From CAVZLD01 sp964522605 (lineage in GTDB: Bacteria > Planctomycetota > Planctomycetia > Pirellulales > Pirellulaceae), in the NCBI GenBank assembly GCA_964522605.1, contig CAZFWV010000048.1:1-29231 (forward strand): 29,231 bases of DNA. Direction: 5' to 3'. How positions within the stretch are numbered: the stretch's first letter is position 1; every line of letters begins with the position of its first letter. Below the pieces are notes generated by a model. That model had not been told where the DNA came from. It made no database searches and was given only the letters and a program-made list of their open reading frames with translations. Positions 1 through 7,432 of the stretch are shown piece by piece. The translations under genes and the position numbers were made by a program.

Positions 1-442
1 TGTAGACGCGGAGCATACGCAGTAATCCGACCGGTTCAAAAAAATCGCGGTCGATGATCTCCCGACTGACCTGGGCAAACGTCAGTTCCGCCTCCACCAG
101 ACGGCGACCGGCCACGTCGCACGTGGCGCGAATCAGCCCTCCGTCGGCCTGCAACGTCTCGATGGTCACCTCGTATTCCAGCGTATCGCCGGCGCGACCA
201 TAATCCACGGTCGTGCATCGCGAGACTTTGGCGAGCACCAGATTCGTCCGAAACTCCGACGTTTCGGAGATCAGCAGACCACCCATTTGGGCGAAACCTT
301 CGAGCACGAACGCGGGAGACAGCACCGGGTAGTTGGGAAAATAGCCATCCACGTAGTCCGCGTTGACCGTAACCGTCTTCACGGCGGCCGCTCGACGACC
401 GCGTTCGAAGGCGGTAAAGCGATCAATCCAGAACCAACGCAT
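1..442 (-). CDS. FabZ-like hot-dog protein lacking the catalytic His (partial)
   Basis: Reading from the ATG at 442 gives an open frame that leaves the window at its low end, so the C-terminus is missing. It aligns without gaps to the FabZ at 1407-1898 over the first 55 or so residues. The FabZ active-site block reads YFPNYPVLSPAFVLEGFAQ. The Glu at residue 48 is kept, but the catalytic His is Tyr34 and the usual PG is SP. FabZ removes water from 3-hydroxyacyl-ACP in fatty acid synthesis. This copy is probably non-catalytic, perhaps a partner subunit of the other FabZ or a thioester-binding protein; that role is inference. It lies downstream of the acyl carrier protein gene on the same strand. 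No strong ribosome binding site is visible; the start rests on the alignment with its paralogue. Confidence 0.8.
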   Translation of the reverse strand, partial: MRWFWIDRFTAFERGRRAAAVKTVTVNADYVDGYFPNYPVLSPAFVLEGFAQMGGLLISETSEFRTNLVLAKVSRCTTVDYGRAGDTLEYEVTIETLQADGGLIRATCDVAGRRLVEAELTFAQVSREIIDRDFFEPVGLLRMLRVY

Positions 443-682
443 CTTAAGTGCTCGGCATCGAGGGAAGGTGAAGCTCTCCGACCCCTGGCGTCGTGGGGAA
501 AACCCGGGGGATGCTGCCAGCAAACCCACCTCCTCCACGCGGGAGCTGCCCCGGAATCGCTGGAGGTGAAGTCGAGCCACGGGCAGGTTTCGACTGCGGA
601 TGGTGGCGACGACATCGGCGGGATGGAGACCGACCGCGCTGCGATGCCCCCTCGATTGGCCACCGCAGGCAACCGGCATCCA
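443..682. other. Gap between the ACP and second FabZ-like genes
   Basis: These 240 bases separate two genes of the same minus-strand cluster. The short open frames here are arginine- and proline-rich and look like chance readings of GC-rich DNA. I see no clear promoter or terminator. The gap is long for an operon, so the second FabZ-like gene could have its own promoter. Confidence 0.4.
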
Positions 683-1075
683 TCAAGACGTCGCACCCAC
701 TTTGCTGCAGACGTAACGGCACATGTCATTGACGGTCAGCAGATTCCCGAATTCCTGGACCAGGGGGTTCTTTTCAAAGCTGGTCAGATCGGCAAAGGGC
801 ATCCGCTTCCGCAGTTCGGCGACGCCGTCGTCCGTGACCTTTCCGTTCTGCACGTACTCGGCATTGGTCAGAATATCTTCCGGAAAGAGTTCTGCCCGCG
901 GAATCTCAATATCGAAGGCCTTCTCCAAACGGAAGACGATGTCCAGAAAATCGATCGACTCCGCCCCCAGGTCGCCGACGAGCGTCGCATCGGGCGTAAC
1001 CTCATCCTCCTCGACCCCCAAGGCATCCACCAGCGCCGTCTGGATCTTCTCAAAAACCTCTTGCTGTGTTGGCAT
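683..1075 (-). CDS. Acyl carrier protein with C-terminal extension
   Basis: Encodes 130 residues. The carrier-protein fold covers about residues 5-80, and the phosphopantetheine attachment site is Ser40 in the motif GDLGAESIDFLDIVFRLEKAF (site core GAESID). It would carry acyl chains as thioesters in the cytoplasm for the FabZ enzyme next to it. A standard ACP has about 78 residues; here about 50 more follow (residues 81-130), ending with a short TVNDMCRYV segment. The start at 1075 is chosen because GGGAGAG lies a few bases upstream; an in-frame start at 1132 would add 19 residues that do not look like ACP. Its position between two FabZ-like genes suggests a specialised fatty-acid or lipid pathway rather than the housekeeping ACP (inference). 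Confidence 0.9.
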   Translation of the reverse strand: MPTQQEVFEKIQTALVDALGVEEDEVTPDATLVGDLGAESIDFLDIVFRLEKAFDIEIPRAELFPEDILTNAEYVQNGKVTDDGVAELRKRMPFADLTSFEKNPLVQEFGNLLTVNDMCRYVCSKVGATS

Positions 1076-1279
1076 CTCTATTTCTCTCCCAACTTGCTTG
1101 TCAGACTGCTCTCTGAATTGCGGACCCCGCACATGGCACTCCGATCAGCGACCGGCCAATTTCTCTCCGTCCACGAAAAAGGCGGCGGGCAACTTTGGAC
1201 CTGGGTTCTTTTCGGATGACCGACCTGTGTGTCGGGTACAAATTCCCTTCGATCAACTTCCGTTGGATCAACCGGTTGC

Positions 1280-1410
1280 TAAGAACGTGTTTGGAAATAC
1301 GAAAAACCAGGCTCTCGAGTGTGCCACTGGCTCTGCCAGTGCCGTTGCTACATCGAAGAAGACGCTGGCATCGCCAGTGCCACCCCATTTTCTTTCCAAA
1401 CAACTTCTAA
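1280..1410. repeat. Palindromic MITE-like element ending in the fabZ stop codon
   Basis: The ends form an imperfect terminal inverted repeat: left TAAGAACGTGTTTGGAAA, right (reverse complement) TTAGAAGTTGTTTGGAAA. Inside are two hairpins, ACTGGC-TCT-GCCAGT (from 1325) and CTGGC-ATC-GCCAG (about 1365-1377), within a near-palindrome GTGCCACTGGC...GCCAGTGCCAC. The minus-strand fabZ stop codon TAG (1407-1409) lies in the right terminus. No coding capacity. The terminus resembles those of the elements at 20408 and 20922. In the cluster transcript it would fold into strong hairpins between fabZ and the ACP gene. Confidence 0.8.
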
Positions 1411-1898
1411 GTCTTCGTTTCGGATTTCCACGCAGGATAAAGTAACTGGAATTTCTCTTCCATTTCCTTGTTGATGTGTGCGTCGTTGACAGCATCGCTA
1501 TCACGGCGGTCGGCGAGGCAGTATCGCGACAGGACCAATCGTCCGCGAACCGCGACGCTCCCGTCGACGGTCCCCTGGCACTTGAGTTTGGTGAGTTGGT
1601 CCTCTTGGGCAAGGACCTCCGCTTGCAGAACGAGTGTTTCTCCCGGTTCGACGAAGTCGGAGAACTTCACGTTGTTGGCGCTCGTCATCAGAATCATGCT
1701 GTGACGAAAGCCGTCGCTGGCTCGAACCAACCAAGCCGCCGCTTGATACATGGCCTCCAGCATCAACACGCCCGGCATCACGGGAAAGCGCGGGAAGTGA
1801 TCCTGAAGGTACTCCTCCGCCATCGAAAGGCTCTTGATCGCCGTAATACTTTGGCCGCGGTGGAGTTCGGTGATCCGATCGATCAGGTCCAGTCGCAT
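1407..1898 (-). CDS. fabZ: 3-hydroxyacyl-ACP dehydratase, FabZ family
   Basis: Encodes 163 residues, close to the usual FabZ length of about 150, with a short charged tail. FabZ dehydrates 3-hydroxyacyl-ACP to trans-2-enoyl-ACP in the fatty-acid elongation cycle. The active-site block HFPRFPVMPGVLMLEAM carries the catalytic His34 and Glu48 with the conserved PG between them. The start at 1898 (MRLDLIDRITEL) is chosen because it matches the N-terminus of the paralogue at 442; the frame extends upstream to 1955 with low-complexity sequence. A sigma-70 type promoter lies about 75 bases upstream. The gene leads the minus-strand cluster with the ACP and the His-less FabZ-like gene. The final TAG falls in the repeat element at 1280-1410, so the insertion may have set the end of the protein. 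Confidence 0.9.
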   Translation of the reverse strand: MRLDLIDRITELHRGQSITAIKSLSMAEEYLQDHFPRFPVMPGVLMLEAMYQAAAWLVRASDGFRHSMILMTSANNVKFSDFVEPGETLVLQAEVLAQEDQLTKLKCQGTVDGSVAVRGRLVLSRYCLADRRDSDAVNDAHINKEMEEKFQLLYPAWKSETKT

Positions 1899-1973
1899 AC
1901 TGTGATTGCTCGGTGACCCAGCGGGACTTCTTCCTTCCCCCGCCGCCGGGGGCACCCATCGTGGGAATCAAGC

Positions 1974-2002
1974 AGTATAGCGATCCGTGGAATTTGACTC
2001 AA
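1974..2002 (-). promoter_or_regulatory. Sigma-70 type promoter for the fabZ-ACP cluster
   Basis: On the minus strand TTGAGT (1997-2002) and TATACT (1974-1979) are separated by exactly 17 bases. Each hexamer matches the consensus at five of six positions. Transcription would start near 1967, giving a leader of about 70 bases before the fabZ start at 1898. Seen directly; promoter activity is inferred. Confidence 0.6.
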
Positions 2003-2097
2003 CCGGCGTAAATCACCCCACTGACGCCATTTGACGAACCTTGTTCCTCGCGTCCCCGCTGGGGCCATCGACAGCCGCTTTCTGGTACATTGCCGGT

Positions 2098-3864
2098 ATG
2101 CGAAAAGGAATTGCCGTGTCCCCGGGCGTGGCCGTCGGCACGGCGTATTGCATCCACGAAATCTTCGTGAACCCCAAAGCGAAACGCTTGGCGGATCGAG
2201 AGATCACGGCCGAGCTGGCGCGGTATGAAGCGGCGCGGGACCAGGTCAGCCACTCGTTACACGCCCTGCAACAGAAGGTGGAGCGTCAGGTCAGTCGCGA
2301 GGCGGGAGCCATTTTTGGCGTTCATGAGGCGATTCTGCGGGATGTAGCTTTCACCAGCAAAGTGCGCAGCTGGATCGTGAACGAGCGGATGACCGCCCAG
2401 ACGGCGTTGCATCGGCTATTGGAGGAATACACGGCCCTCTTTTCGCGAACCAATGACGAATATCTGAAAGAGCGTCTGGCCGACGTGCGGGACGTGGTGA
2501 TTCGGCTGAGTGCCTTTCTGACCGATGTGCTGCAGCACAAATCGAAGAAACCGCTGCGGGGCCCGTTGATTGTCGTCGCCGACGAACTGCTGCCGTCGCA
2601 GGCGGTGGGACTGGGCGACATGGAAGTCCAGGGGATTGTCACGCAGCAGGGCAGTCAGACGAGCCATGCGGCGATTATCGCCCGCAGCCGTGGAATCCCC
2701 GCCGTGGCCGGCGTCAGTGGCATCCTCCGGCAGGTCAAGACGGGCGACACGATCGTCGTCGATGGCCGCGACGGTCACGTGGTGATCAAACCGGACGCCG
2801 AGGCCTTGTCGGCGTATCTGAAGCTGGAGCGGGAGTTCTTCCATCTGCAGGACCAATTGGCCGAGAATCGGGATCAGCCGGCGCGCACGGCGGACGGGAC
2901 CCCGATCTGTCTGATGGCCAATATTAACGGCGTCGCCGACGCGCGTTCCGCCGCGGCGATGGGAGCCTGTGGGATCGGGTTGTTTCGCACCGAGTATCTC
3001 TACCTGACCCATCCCGACGTGCCGGACGAATCCGAGCAACTGGAGTTCTATCGCAAGATCATCCAGGATAGTCCCAGCCATCGGGTGACGATCCGGACGC
3101 TGGACATTGGTGGCGACAAGACGGTTCCGTATCTGGGACACACGCACCAGGAAGCCAACCCATTCCTCGGCTGGCGCAGCATCCGCCTATCGTTTGAACA
3201 TCCGGAATTCTTCATGACGCAGATCCGCGCCGTGTTGCGGGCGGCCGCCGACGTTGGGGCGGAGGACGGCGAGGTGCGACTGATGTTTCCGATGATCACG
3301 ACGCTGGAAGAAATGCGTCGCGTGCGAACGCTCGTCCGTCGAACCGAACGGCAATTAAAGCGCGAAGGCAAGCCGGTCGGTCATGTCCCGATCGGGATGA
3401 TGCTGGAAGTCCCGGCGGCTGCCGTGGCGCTGGACCTGATCATGGAGGTCGTCGATTTCGTTTCCATCGGCTCCAATGACCTCATTCAGTACCTCATGGC
3501 CGCCGACCGCGACAATCCGAAGGTGAACCACCTGTGCCAGCCGCTGAGTCCACCCGTGTTGCGAATGCTGAACCATGTGGTCCATGCCTGCAATCAAGCC
3601 CGAAAACCGGTCACGCTTTGCGGGGAGATGGCCGGTCAACCGCGCGCCTTCATCCTGCTCTTGGGAATGGGGCTGCGGCAATTCAGCATGAGTCCGGCCT
3701 TTATCCCCCGGATGAAGCGTTTGGCGAGTCAAGTCGCATTGGCCGATGCGGAACGGATCCTGCAACGGGCTCTGGAACTGAAGACGGCTGCGGAAGTCGG
3801 ACGGTATATGACCGAAGAAGTGCGCCGTCGCTTGCCGGAATTTGCCATCCTGGACAGCATCTAG
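2098..3864 (+). CDS. ptsI: Phosphoenolpyruvate-protein phosphotransferase (PTS Enzyme I)
   Basis: Encodes 588 residues, close to the 575 of the E. coli enzyme. Enzyme I transfers phosphate from phosphoenolpyruvate to its own His and then to HPr in the cytoplasm, feeding sugar uptake or regulation. The order of parts is standard: an N-terminal HPr-binding helical region, the phosphohistidine domain with QTSHAAI (His190), then the PEP-binding barrel with GLFRTEYLYL (Arg297), LDIGGDK (335-341), GSNDLIQY (458-465) and the catalytic Cys508 in LCGEMAG. No GAF domain precedes it, so it is the PtsI rather than the PtsP type. The ATG at 2098 (MRKGIAVSPGVAVG) matches the family N-terminus; the frame is open 57 bases further upstream. 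No HPr or sugar permease gene is nearby, so the substrate cannot be read from context. It is divergent from the fabZ cluster across a 199-base gap. Confidence 0.95.
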   Translation: MRKGIAVSPGVAVGTAYCIHEIFVNPKAKRLADREITAELARYEAARDQVSHSLHALQQKVERQVSREAGAIFGVHEAILRDVAFTSKVRSWIVNERMTAQTALHRLLEEYTALFSRTNDEYLKERLADVRDVVIRLSAFLTDVLQHKSKKPLRGPLIVVADELLPSQAVGLGDMEVQGIVTQQGSQTSHAAIIARSRGIPAVAGVSGILRQVKTGDTIVVDGRDGHVVIKPDAEALSAYLKLEREFFHLQDQLAENRDQPARTADGTPICLMANINGVADARSAAAMGACGIGLFRTEYLYLTHPDVPDESEQLEFYRKIIQDSPSHRVTIRTLDIGGDKTVPYLGHTHQEANPFLGWRSIRLSFEHPEFFMTQIRAVLRAAADVGAEDGEVRLMFPMITTLEEMRRVRTLVRRTERQLKREGKPVGHVPIGMMLEVPAAAVALDLIMEVVDFVSIGSNDLIQYLMAADRDNPKVNHLCQPLSPPVLRMLNHVVHACNQARKPVTLCGEMAGQPRAFILLLGMGLRQFSMSPAFIPRMKRLASQVALADAERILQRALELKTAAEVGRYMTEEVRRRLPEFAILDSI

Positions 3865-4218
3865 CTCACGGGCGAGCGGCGCGTGCAGTGTCAACTTGTC
3901 GTAGCGGGGATCGCGACCGCGCCCCCTTGTCATCCAGCCAACTCGCGTCCTGTGTCACAGCTTAGGATTGGGGTACGACGGATTGGGTATGTGTTCAGCC
4001 TGCCTGCACCGCGATTTGTCGCTGAATCTCCTCTTACGTAGCCGAAGTCGTGAGACTTCGAACGCTTCCGAATGCGATCCGAATTCTCACGAATTCGGCT
4101 ACGAGGCGGACTGCGTCCAATACAAGCAGGCGAAACAGGTACCGGACTGGAAGTCCGTCGTACAAGTGCTACGCAAACCTACTTTTTCGCTGTGACAGGA
4201 CTGGGTTGTGACACGGCA
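3865..4218. other. Intergenic region between convergent ptsI and HTH gene
   Basis: This gap lies between two convergent genes. It holds the nested palindrome at 4037-4103 and a further short hairpin, GGACT-GGA-AGTCC, near 4142-4154. I see no gene, tRNA or classic GC-stem plus T-run terminator. The hairpins may act as bidirectional terminators (inference). Confidence 0.5.
4037..4103. repeat. Nested palindrome (three stems)
   Basis: An outer perfect stem CGTAGCCGAA / TTCGGCTACG closes the 67-base unit. Within it are two perfect hairpins, CGAAGTC-GTGA-GACTTCG and CCGAATTC-TCAC-GAATTCGG. The cloverleaf-like layout is typical of small mobile palindromic units in planctomycete intergenic regions (from memory). 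No coding capacity. It lies between two convergent genes, a common place for such units and a possible terminator. Confidence 0.8.
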
Positions 4219-4638
4219 CTAGTCCAGAAGACCGAACTTCTTCATCTTGTTGTACAGCGTCACGCGGCTGATCCCCAATTCGGCCGCCGTCTCTTTCCGA
4301 TGCTGACGGTTTCGATGCAGCGAATACTCAATGATCTTCTGTTCGAGCAGATCGACCCGCGCTGCCAAGGTTCGCGAATGCCCGTTGTTTTGCTCCAAAA
4401 TCCGTTCCACCAATTCATCGACCTCCGTCTTCTCCTCCAATCCTGGCGACTGCTCCAGAGAGTCCATCTCGGATTCAGTTGTCGATTGGGAAACCAGAAC
4501 AGCCGTTTGATCCGAGGGCAGAAACTGTCCTACCTCGTCCAGCGAATCGCACATCACGACCTGTCGGCCAATCAGGTGCTGGCAAAGTTCTTGCACGTCG
4601 TTCTCATCACAGTTGATCACTAGGAACTTCTGATTCAT
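4219..4638 (-). CDS. Small Fis-type helix-turn-helix regulator
   Basis: Encodes 139 residues from the ATG at 4638. The last 30 residues (about 110-139), HRKETAAELGISRVTLYNKMKKFGLLD in outline, are the Fis/NtrC C-terminal DNA-binding helix-turn-helix, with the recognition helix around SRVTLYNKM. The AAA+ sigma-54 activation domain found in NtrC is absent. The first 50 residues are a small alpha/beta-looking segment starting MNQKFLVINCDEND that I do not recognise; it could be a shrunken receiver domain. The middle (51-85) is acidic. It probably binds DNA as a dimer; targets are unknown. The frame is open up to 4794, and an ATG at 4662 is a possible alternative. It is convergent with ptsI. Confidence 0.75.
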   Translation of the reverse strand: MNQKFLVINCDENDVQELCQHLIGRQVVMCDSLDEVGQFLPSDQTAVLVSQSTTESEMDSLEQSPGLEEKTEVDELVERILEQNNGHSRTLAARVDLLEQKIIEYSLHRNRQHRKETAAELGISRVTLYNKMKKFGLLD

Positions 4639-5328
4639 CGTTGACACCGCGACCCTAATCATTCGGCACGTCGCTCCGCTTTCCTGGACTCCCTGATCCT
4701 GCAGACGCCGCCGGACGAGAAACACCCGGAACAGGCAATTCCTGACAACCTGCCCACAACACTCAGCGGCCCGGAACGGTCCACAAAGGTCCACACCCGG
4801 GCCGGAACCTCAAACGTCAGGTCCCTTAACATCGAGACTAATCAGACGCGTCAAGTCAACAAGCGTTAATCTGACAGATCTCTAGGGAAGCCGAGCGAAA
4901 TGGACCATATTTTCCGTCGGACCGGCTCTCGATAGTTCCCCAGAGGGGAAATGCCAGAGCACTGCGTTCGAAAGTTGAAACAGATCCGACAGATCCTTAG
5001 CGATGACTCAAGAATAACTTCGTTGTTTTCCAACGAGCGTGGCTGGGGTCAAGCATAGCGAGCCCCCAGGTCACGCGGCTGGGGGCTTCGACCCCAGGCA
5101 CCCAAATGCCGAAGTTGTTCTTGAGTCATCACTTAGTCCACCGAGTGAAGCCCGATCAACATCCAGCACCACGCCGACCGGGCAGTCCACGCCACGGCAG
5201 TCGAATCAAGATACGGGCGAGAGGAAATCGCAATTCGATTGGACTGAAGGAGCAGTCGAAACCACGGCTTCGACGGAGAGGACGGATCGGCACGGACTCG
5301 GCGTCTTGTCCCGATCGAGGGCGGGGAT
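4639..5328. other. Intergenic region upstream of the HTH gene
   Basis: It contains the MITE-like element at 4996-5136 and otherwise no supported gene. The part from 4639 to about 4870 is the likely promoter region of the minus-strand HTH gene, but no convincing -35/-10 pair was found. Open frames at 5039-5422 and 5106-5591 start in the mobile element and run antisense into the glycosyltransferase; they are not believed. Confidence 0.5.
4996..5136 (+). repeat. MITE-like element, copy 1 (GATGACTCAAGAA termini)
   Basis: Terminal inverted repeats read CTTAGCGATGACTCAAGAA on the left and, reverse complemented, CTAAGTGATGACTCAAGAA on the right. The centre holds paired blocks of the CTGGGGTC...GACCCCAG and GCCCCCAG...CTGGGGGC kind. 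No transposase and no credible protein. A second copy in opposite orientation lies at 13768-13923; the two share the termini and nearly all of the centre, including CACCCAAATGCCGAAGTTG. It must be moved by an enzyme encoded elsewhere. I remember similar elements as frequent in Planctomycetes and often mis-annotated as short proteins containing SEPPG. Confidence 0.85.
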
Positions 5329-6345
5329 TCAGTCGAATCGATACCGGACGACGCACCAGAGCGCGCGTGCCGCGTCACGAAATCGAATCTTCTTGCCCTC
5401 CGCATACCCGCGCGGCGAATAGGAGATTGGCAGTTCATAGAATCGAACGCCCGGAATCCGTGCCAGTTTCGCCGTCAGTTCCAGCTCAACACCAAAACCA
5501 TCCTCGCGCAGTCGCGGACCAATCTGCTCCATCAACTCTCGACGAACCAGCTTATAGCAGGTTTCCACGTCGGTCAGTTTCAGATTCGTGAACATATTCG
5601 ACAACCAAGTCACGATCCGATTGGCCGTTTGATGCCAGTAACGCGCGACCGGTCGGTCATTGGAACTGAATCGACTTCCATAAACCACATCCGCCCGATC
5701 CTCGAGGATCGGACGAAGCAGCAACGGATAGTCGCTCGGATCGTACTCCAGATCGGCATCTTGAATGACGATCGCCGTCCCTTGAGCATGCGTCAAAGCG
5801 GTGCGAAGTGCGGCGCCTTTCCCACGATTCTGGGGATGGTAGATGATTTTCAAATTCGGCTGCGCGCCCAAAGCCTTCAAAATCTCACGAGTCCCGTCTG
5901 TGCTCGCATCATCGACGACGATGATTTCGCACGGCACATCCACTTCTTGAACTCGGCGAATCACCTGCTCAACCGTCGCATGCTCATTAAACACGGGAAT
6001 GATCACGGACAGCAGAAAACTACTCGGCCAGGAATAGATCCCTAAACGACGACAGACGGCAGGCGTCAGCAACTCATCCAACAGATCCACAACGACATCG
6101 CGCTGATCGTCTCGATCACTTGCCTTTTGCTCGCCCGACTCTTCGCACTGCGTTGCACCGTCCGCTAAGACCCGCGCCACGTCGTGCCGCGCCGAAGGCT
6201 TCCCTTTCATCATTCGCGCAATGGCGTCCTGCAACCGAGACTGCGCCGCGAAGCGTGATTCGCGCTTCCGCGATGTTGTTTCTACAGGCCCCTTCACGCT
6301 GACTTGCTCCCCAACCTGTTCACTACGTTCCTGGCGGTGCTTCAA
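5329..6345 (-). CDS. Family 2 glycosyltransferase, dolichol-phosphate mannosyltransferase type
   Basis: Encodes up to 338 residues. Residues about 110-330 form a GT-A glycosyltransferase domain that transfers a sugar from a nucleotide donor, probably to a lipid or polymer at the membrane face. Visible motifs: SVIIPVFNE (113-121), VVDDASTDGT (143-152), NRGKGAAL (173-180), the metal-binding DADLEYDPSD (196-205) and VYGSRF (221-226). There is no C-terminal membrane helix, unlike many relatives. About 100 residues precede the domain, polar and charged with no recognised fold; the segment LLTPAVCRRLGIY before the domain looks conserved-type. The start is uncertain: the longest frame begins with TTG at 6345, the nearest ATG is at 6213, and no good ribosome binding site decides between them. 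Substrate cannot be told; no polysaccharide cluster surrounds it. Confidence 0.85.
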   Translation of the reverse strand: MKHRQERSEQVGEQVSVKGPVETTSRKRESRFAAQSRLQDAIARMMKGKPSARHDVARVLADGATQCEESGEQKASDRDDQRDVVVDLLDELLTPAVCRRLGIYSWPSSFLLSVIIPVFNEHATVEQVIRRVQEVDVPCEIIVVDDASTDGTREILKALGAQPNLKIIYHPQNRGKGAALRTALTHAQGTAIVIQDADLEYDPSDYPLLLRPILEDRADVVYGSRFSSNDRPVARYWHQTANRIVTWLSNMFTNLKLTDVETCYKLVRRELMEQIGPRLREDGFGVELELTAKLARIPGVRFYELPISYSPRGYAEGKKIRFRDAARALWCVVRYRFD

Positions 6346-6555
6346 CGTGGCTCAAACACGGTCGCTTCTTGCACCGCCCCTGTGCTCCCGATCCCAAAAT
6401 TGATCCGCTAGAAATCCGTTCTCCCGTGTCGTCCACCCGTGTAAGGCTCACACGTACCCCGAGTGCCGCAATCACTTTGCCGTCGCATCAGAGACCAGTC
6501 TACGCGCTGCCGCTTGATCGTACCACTCTCTTTCCGGCGTTGCACCGCCGAAGCC

Positions 6556-6593
6556 GGGCGGGAGGCGGGAGGCGATAGGCTGCAGGCGGGAGG
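6556..6593 (+). repeat. G-rich patch with repeated GGCGGGAGG
   Basis: Three copies of a GCGGGAGG-like unit occur within 38 bases, two adjacent and one after a short spacer. Four or more G runs are present, so a two-tier G-quadruplex is conceivable, but one loop is long for the three-G form. Possibly the remains of a repeat element; no function is claimed. Confidence 0.4.
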
Positions 6594-6646
6594 AAGTTGC
6601 ACAATTCCCGAATTTCCCTCGTCCGATGTCCAGAAAGCCCGAGAAA

Positions 6647-6725
6647 TCCTAACCCGAAGCGTCAGCGAGGGAGACCCATCCCAACGGTTCTAAAATGTTC
6701 CCTCGCTGACGCTTCGGATTAGGAT
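6647..6725. repeat. Palindromic element with CCCGAAGCGTCAGCGAGGGA arms
   Basis: The arms ATCCTAACCCGAAGCGTCAG and CTGACGCTTCGGATTAGGAT are reverse complements with one mismatch, and pairing extends through CGAGGGA/TCCCTCG to a stem of about 26 base pairs around a 27-base centre. Transcribed, it would make a very strong hairpin. I remember the arm sequence as a frequent planctomycete repeat. No coding capacity. Confidence 0.8.
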
Positions 6726-6796
6726 GTACGCCAAGTGTGCAACTTCAAAACTGACGCTTCGGGTTACGATGCACGTTAAGCGTACAACTTCAATCA
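6707..6796 (+). repeat. Diverged direct tandem repeat, unit 45 bases
   Basis: Two adjacent units start TGACGCTTCGG at 6707 and 6752 and stay alignable through CAACTTCAA. About 36 of 42 positions match. The first unit overlaps the right arm of the palindrome at 6647-6725, which suggests that end of the element was duplicated, or that a second degenerate element sits beside it. Confidence 0.6.
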
Positions 6797-7015
6797 GCGC
6801 CAGCGAAGACGATCCGTGCTTTCATGGCCGCGATTTCCAAAAAAGAAAAACACAGCACAATCATGTGAATTCTCAACGCACGACAAGTTCACACTGTGAC
6901 ATACCAATGTCACTTTGAACCAATGATCGTGCAATTGCGGAGCCGCACCCGAATAAACGTCTGTGATGGGATCACGCTACATCCTGAAAGAATGAAAAAT
7001 CTTTTTTCAAGTCGG

Positions 7016-7043
7016 TTGACAAGAAAACTGTCGTACGCACAAT
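7016..7043 (+). promoter_or_regulatory. Possible sigma-70 promoter, nothing close downstream
   Basis: A perfect TTGACA (7016-7021) is followed after 16 bases by CACAAT (4 of 6 match). The region around it is AT-rich. The next gene, folK, begins 390 bases on, so it would give a long leader or a small RNA. Weak evidence. Confidence 0.25.
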
Positions 7044-7432
7044 GGCGAAATCGCAACCCGTCAGGAGCAATTAGCCTTCCCTGCCGACCGAGTCTTTCGG
7101 TGGCCGAAAATACTGAGACTGCGACGATGCCCTCACCGCTCACTCAGTTCTTGGAGTCGAGCTTTGGAGCTGTGTTCGTACGCAATCGTGGAAGTGAAAA
7201 GCTCCGAAGGTCTGCGCCTGTAAGTTTGACGTCCAAATTCACGCGGGAGGGTGGCGACCGACGGATCCGACTGCCGACCACGGAATGCGGTTTACCCACT
7301 TCGTGACTTGCTCGGATGTAACCCCCCGCGTTTTTTCTCACTCGACTCGACGAAGACTCGTTTTCACACGGTCCACGTTTCAAGACGCTGCCGCGAAACT
7401 CGAAGATCGGCGCCGAGCCGGATGGGCGTTCC

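Larger units (their letters stand above)
6346..7432. other. Gene-poor kilobase with repeats
   Basis: About 1.1 kb between the divergent glycosyltransferase and folK genes, with no supported gene. It holds a G-rich patch (6556-6593), a 79-base palindrome (6647-6725), a diverged tandem repeat (6707-6796) and a weak promoter-like pair (7016-7043). AT content is higher than the surroundings between about 6840 and 7060. Short open frames on both strands (for example 6896-7306 plus, 7144-7434 minus) show no recognisable domain. Confidence 0.55.

Noticed and set aside
287..1219. Long plus-strand open frame of 310 codons
   Set aside because: It runs antisense over the ACP gene and the second FabZ-like gene and shows no domain; those minus-strand genes explain the sequence.
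1994..2036. TTGACT and TTGACG on the plus strand as ptsI promoter -35 boxes
   Set aside because: Neither has an acceptable -10 hexamer at 16-18 bases.
5039..5422. Possible small protein beginning MAGVKHSEPPG
   Set aside because: It begins inside the MITE-like copy 1 and continues antisense into the glycosyltransferase. It is the familiar false protein created by this repeat.
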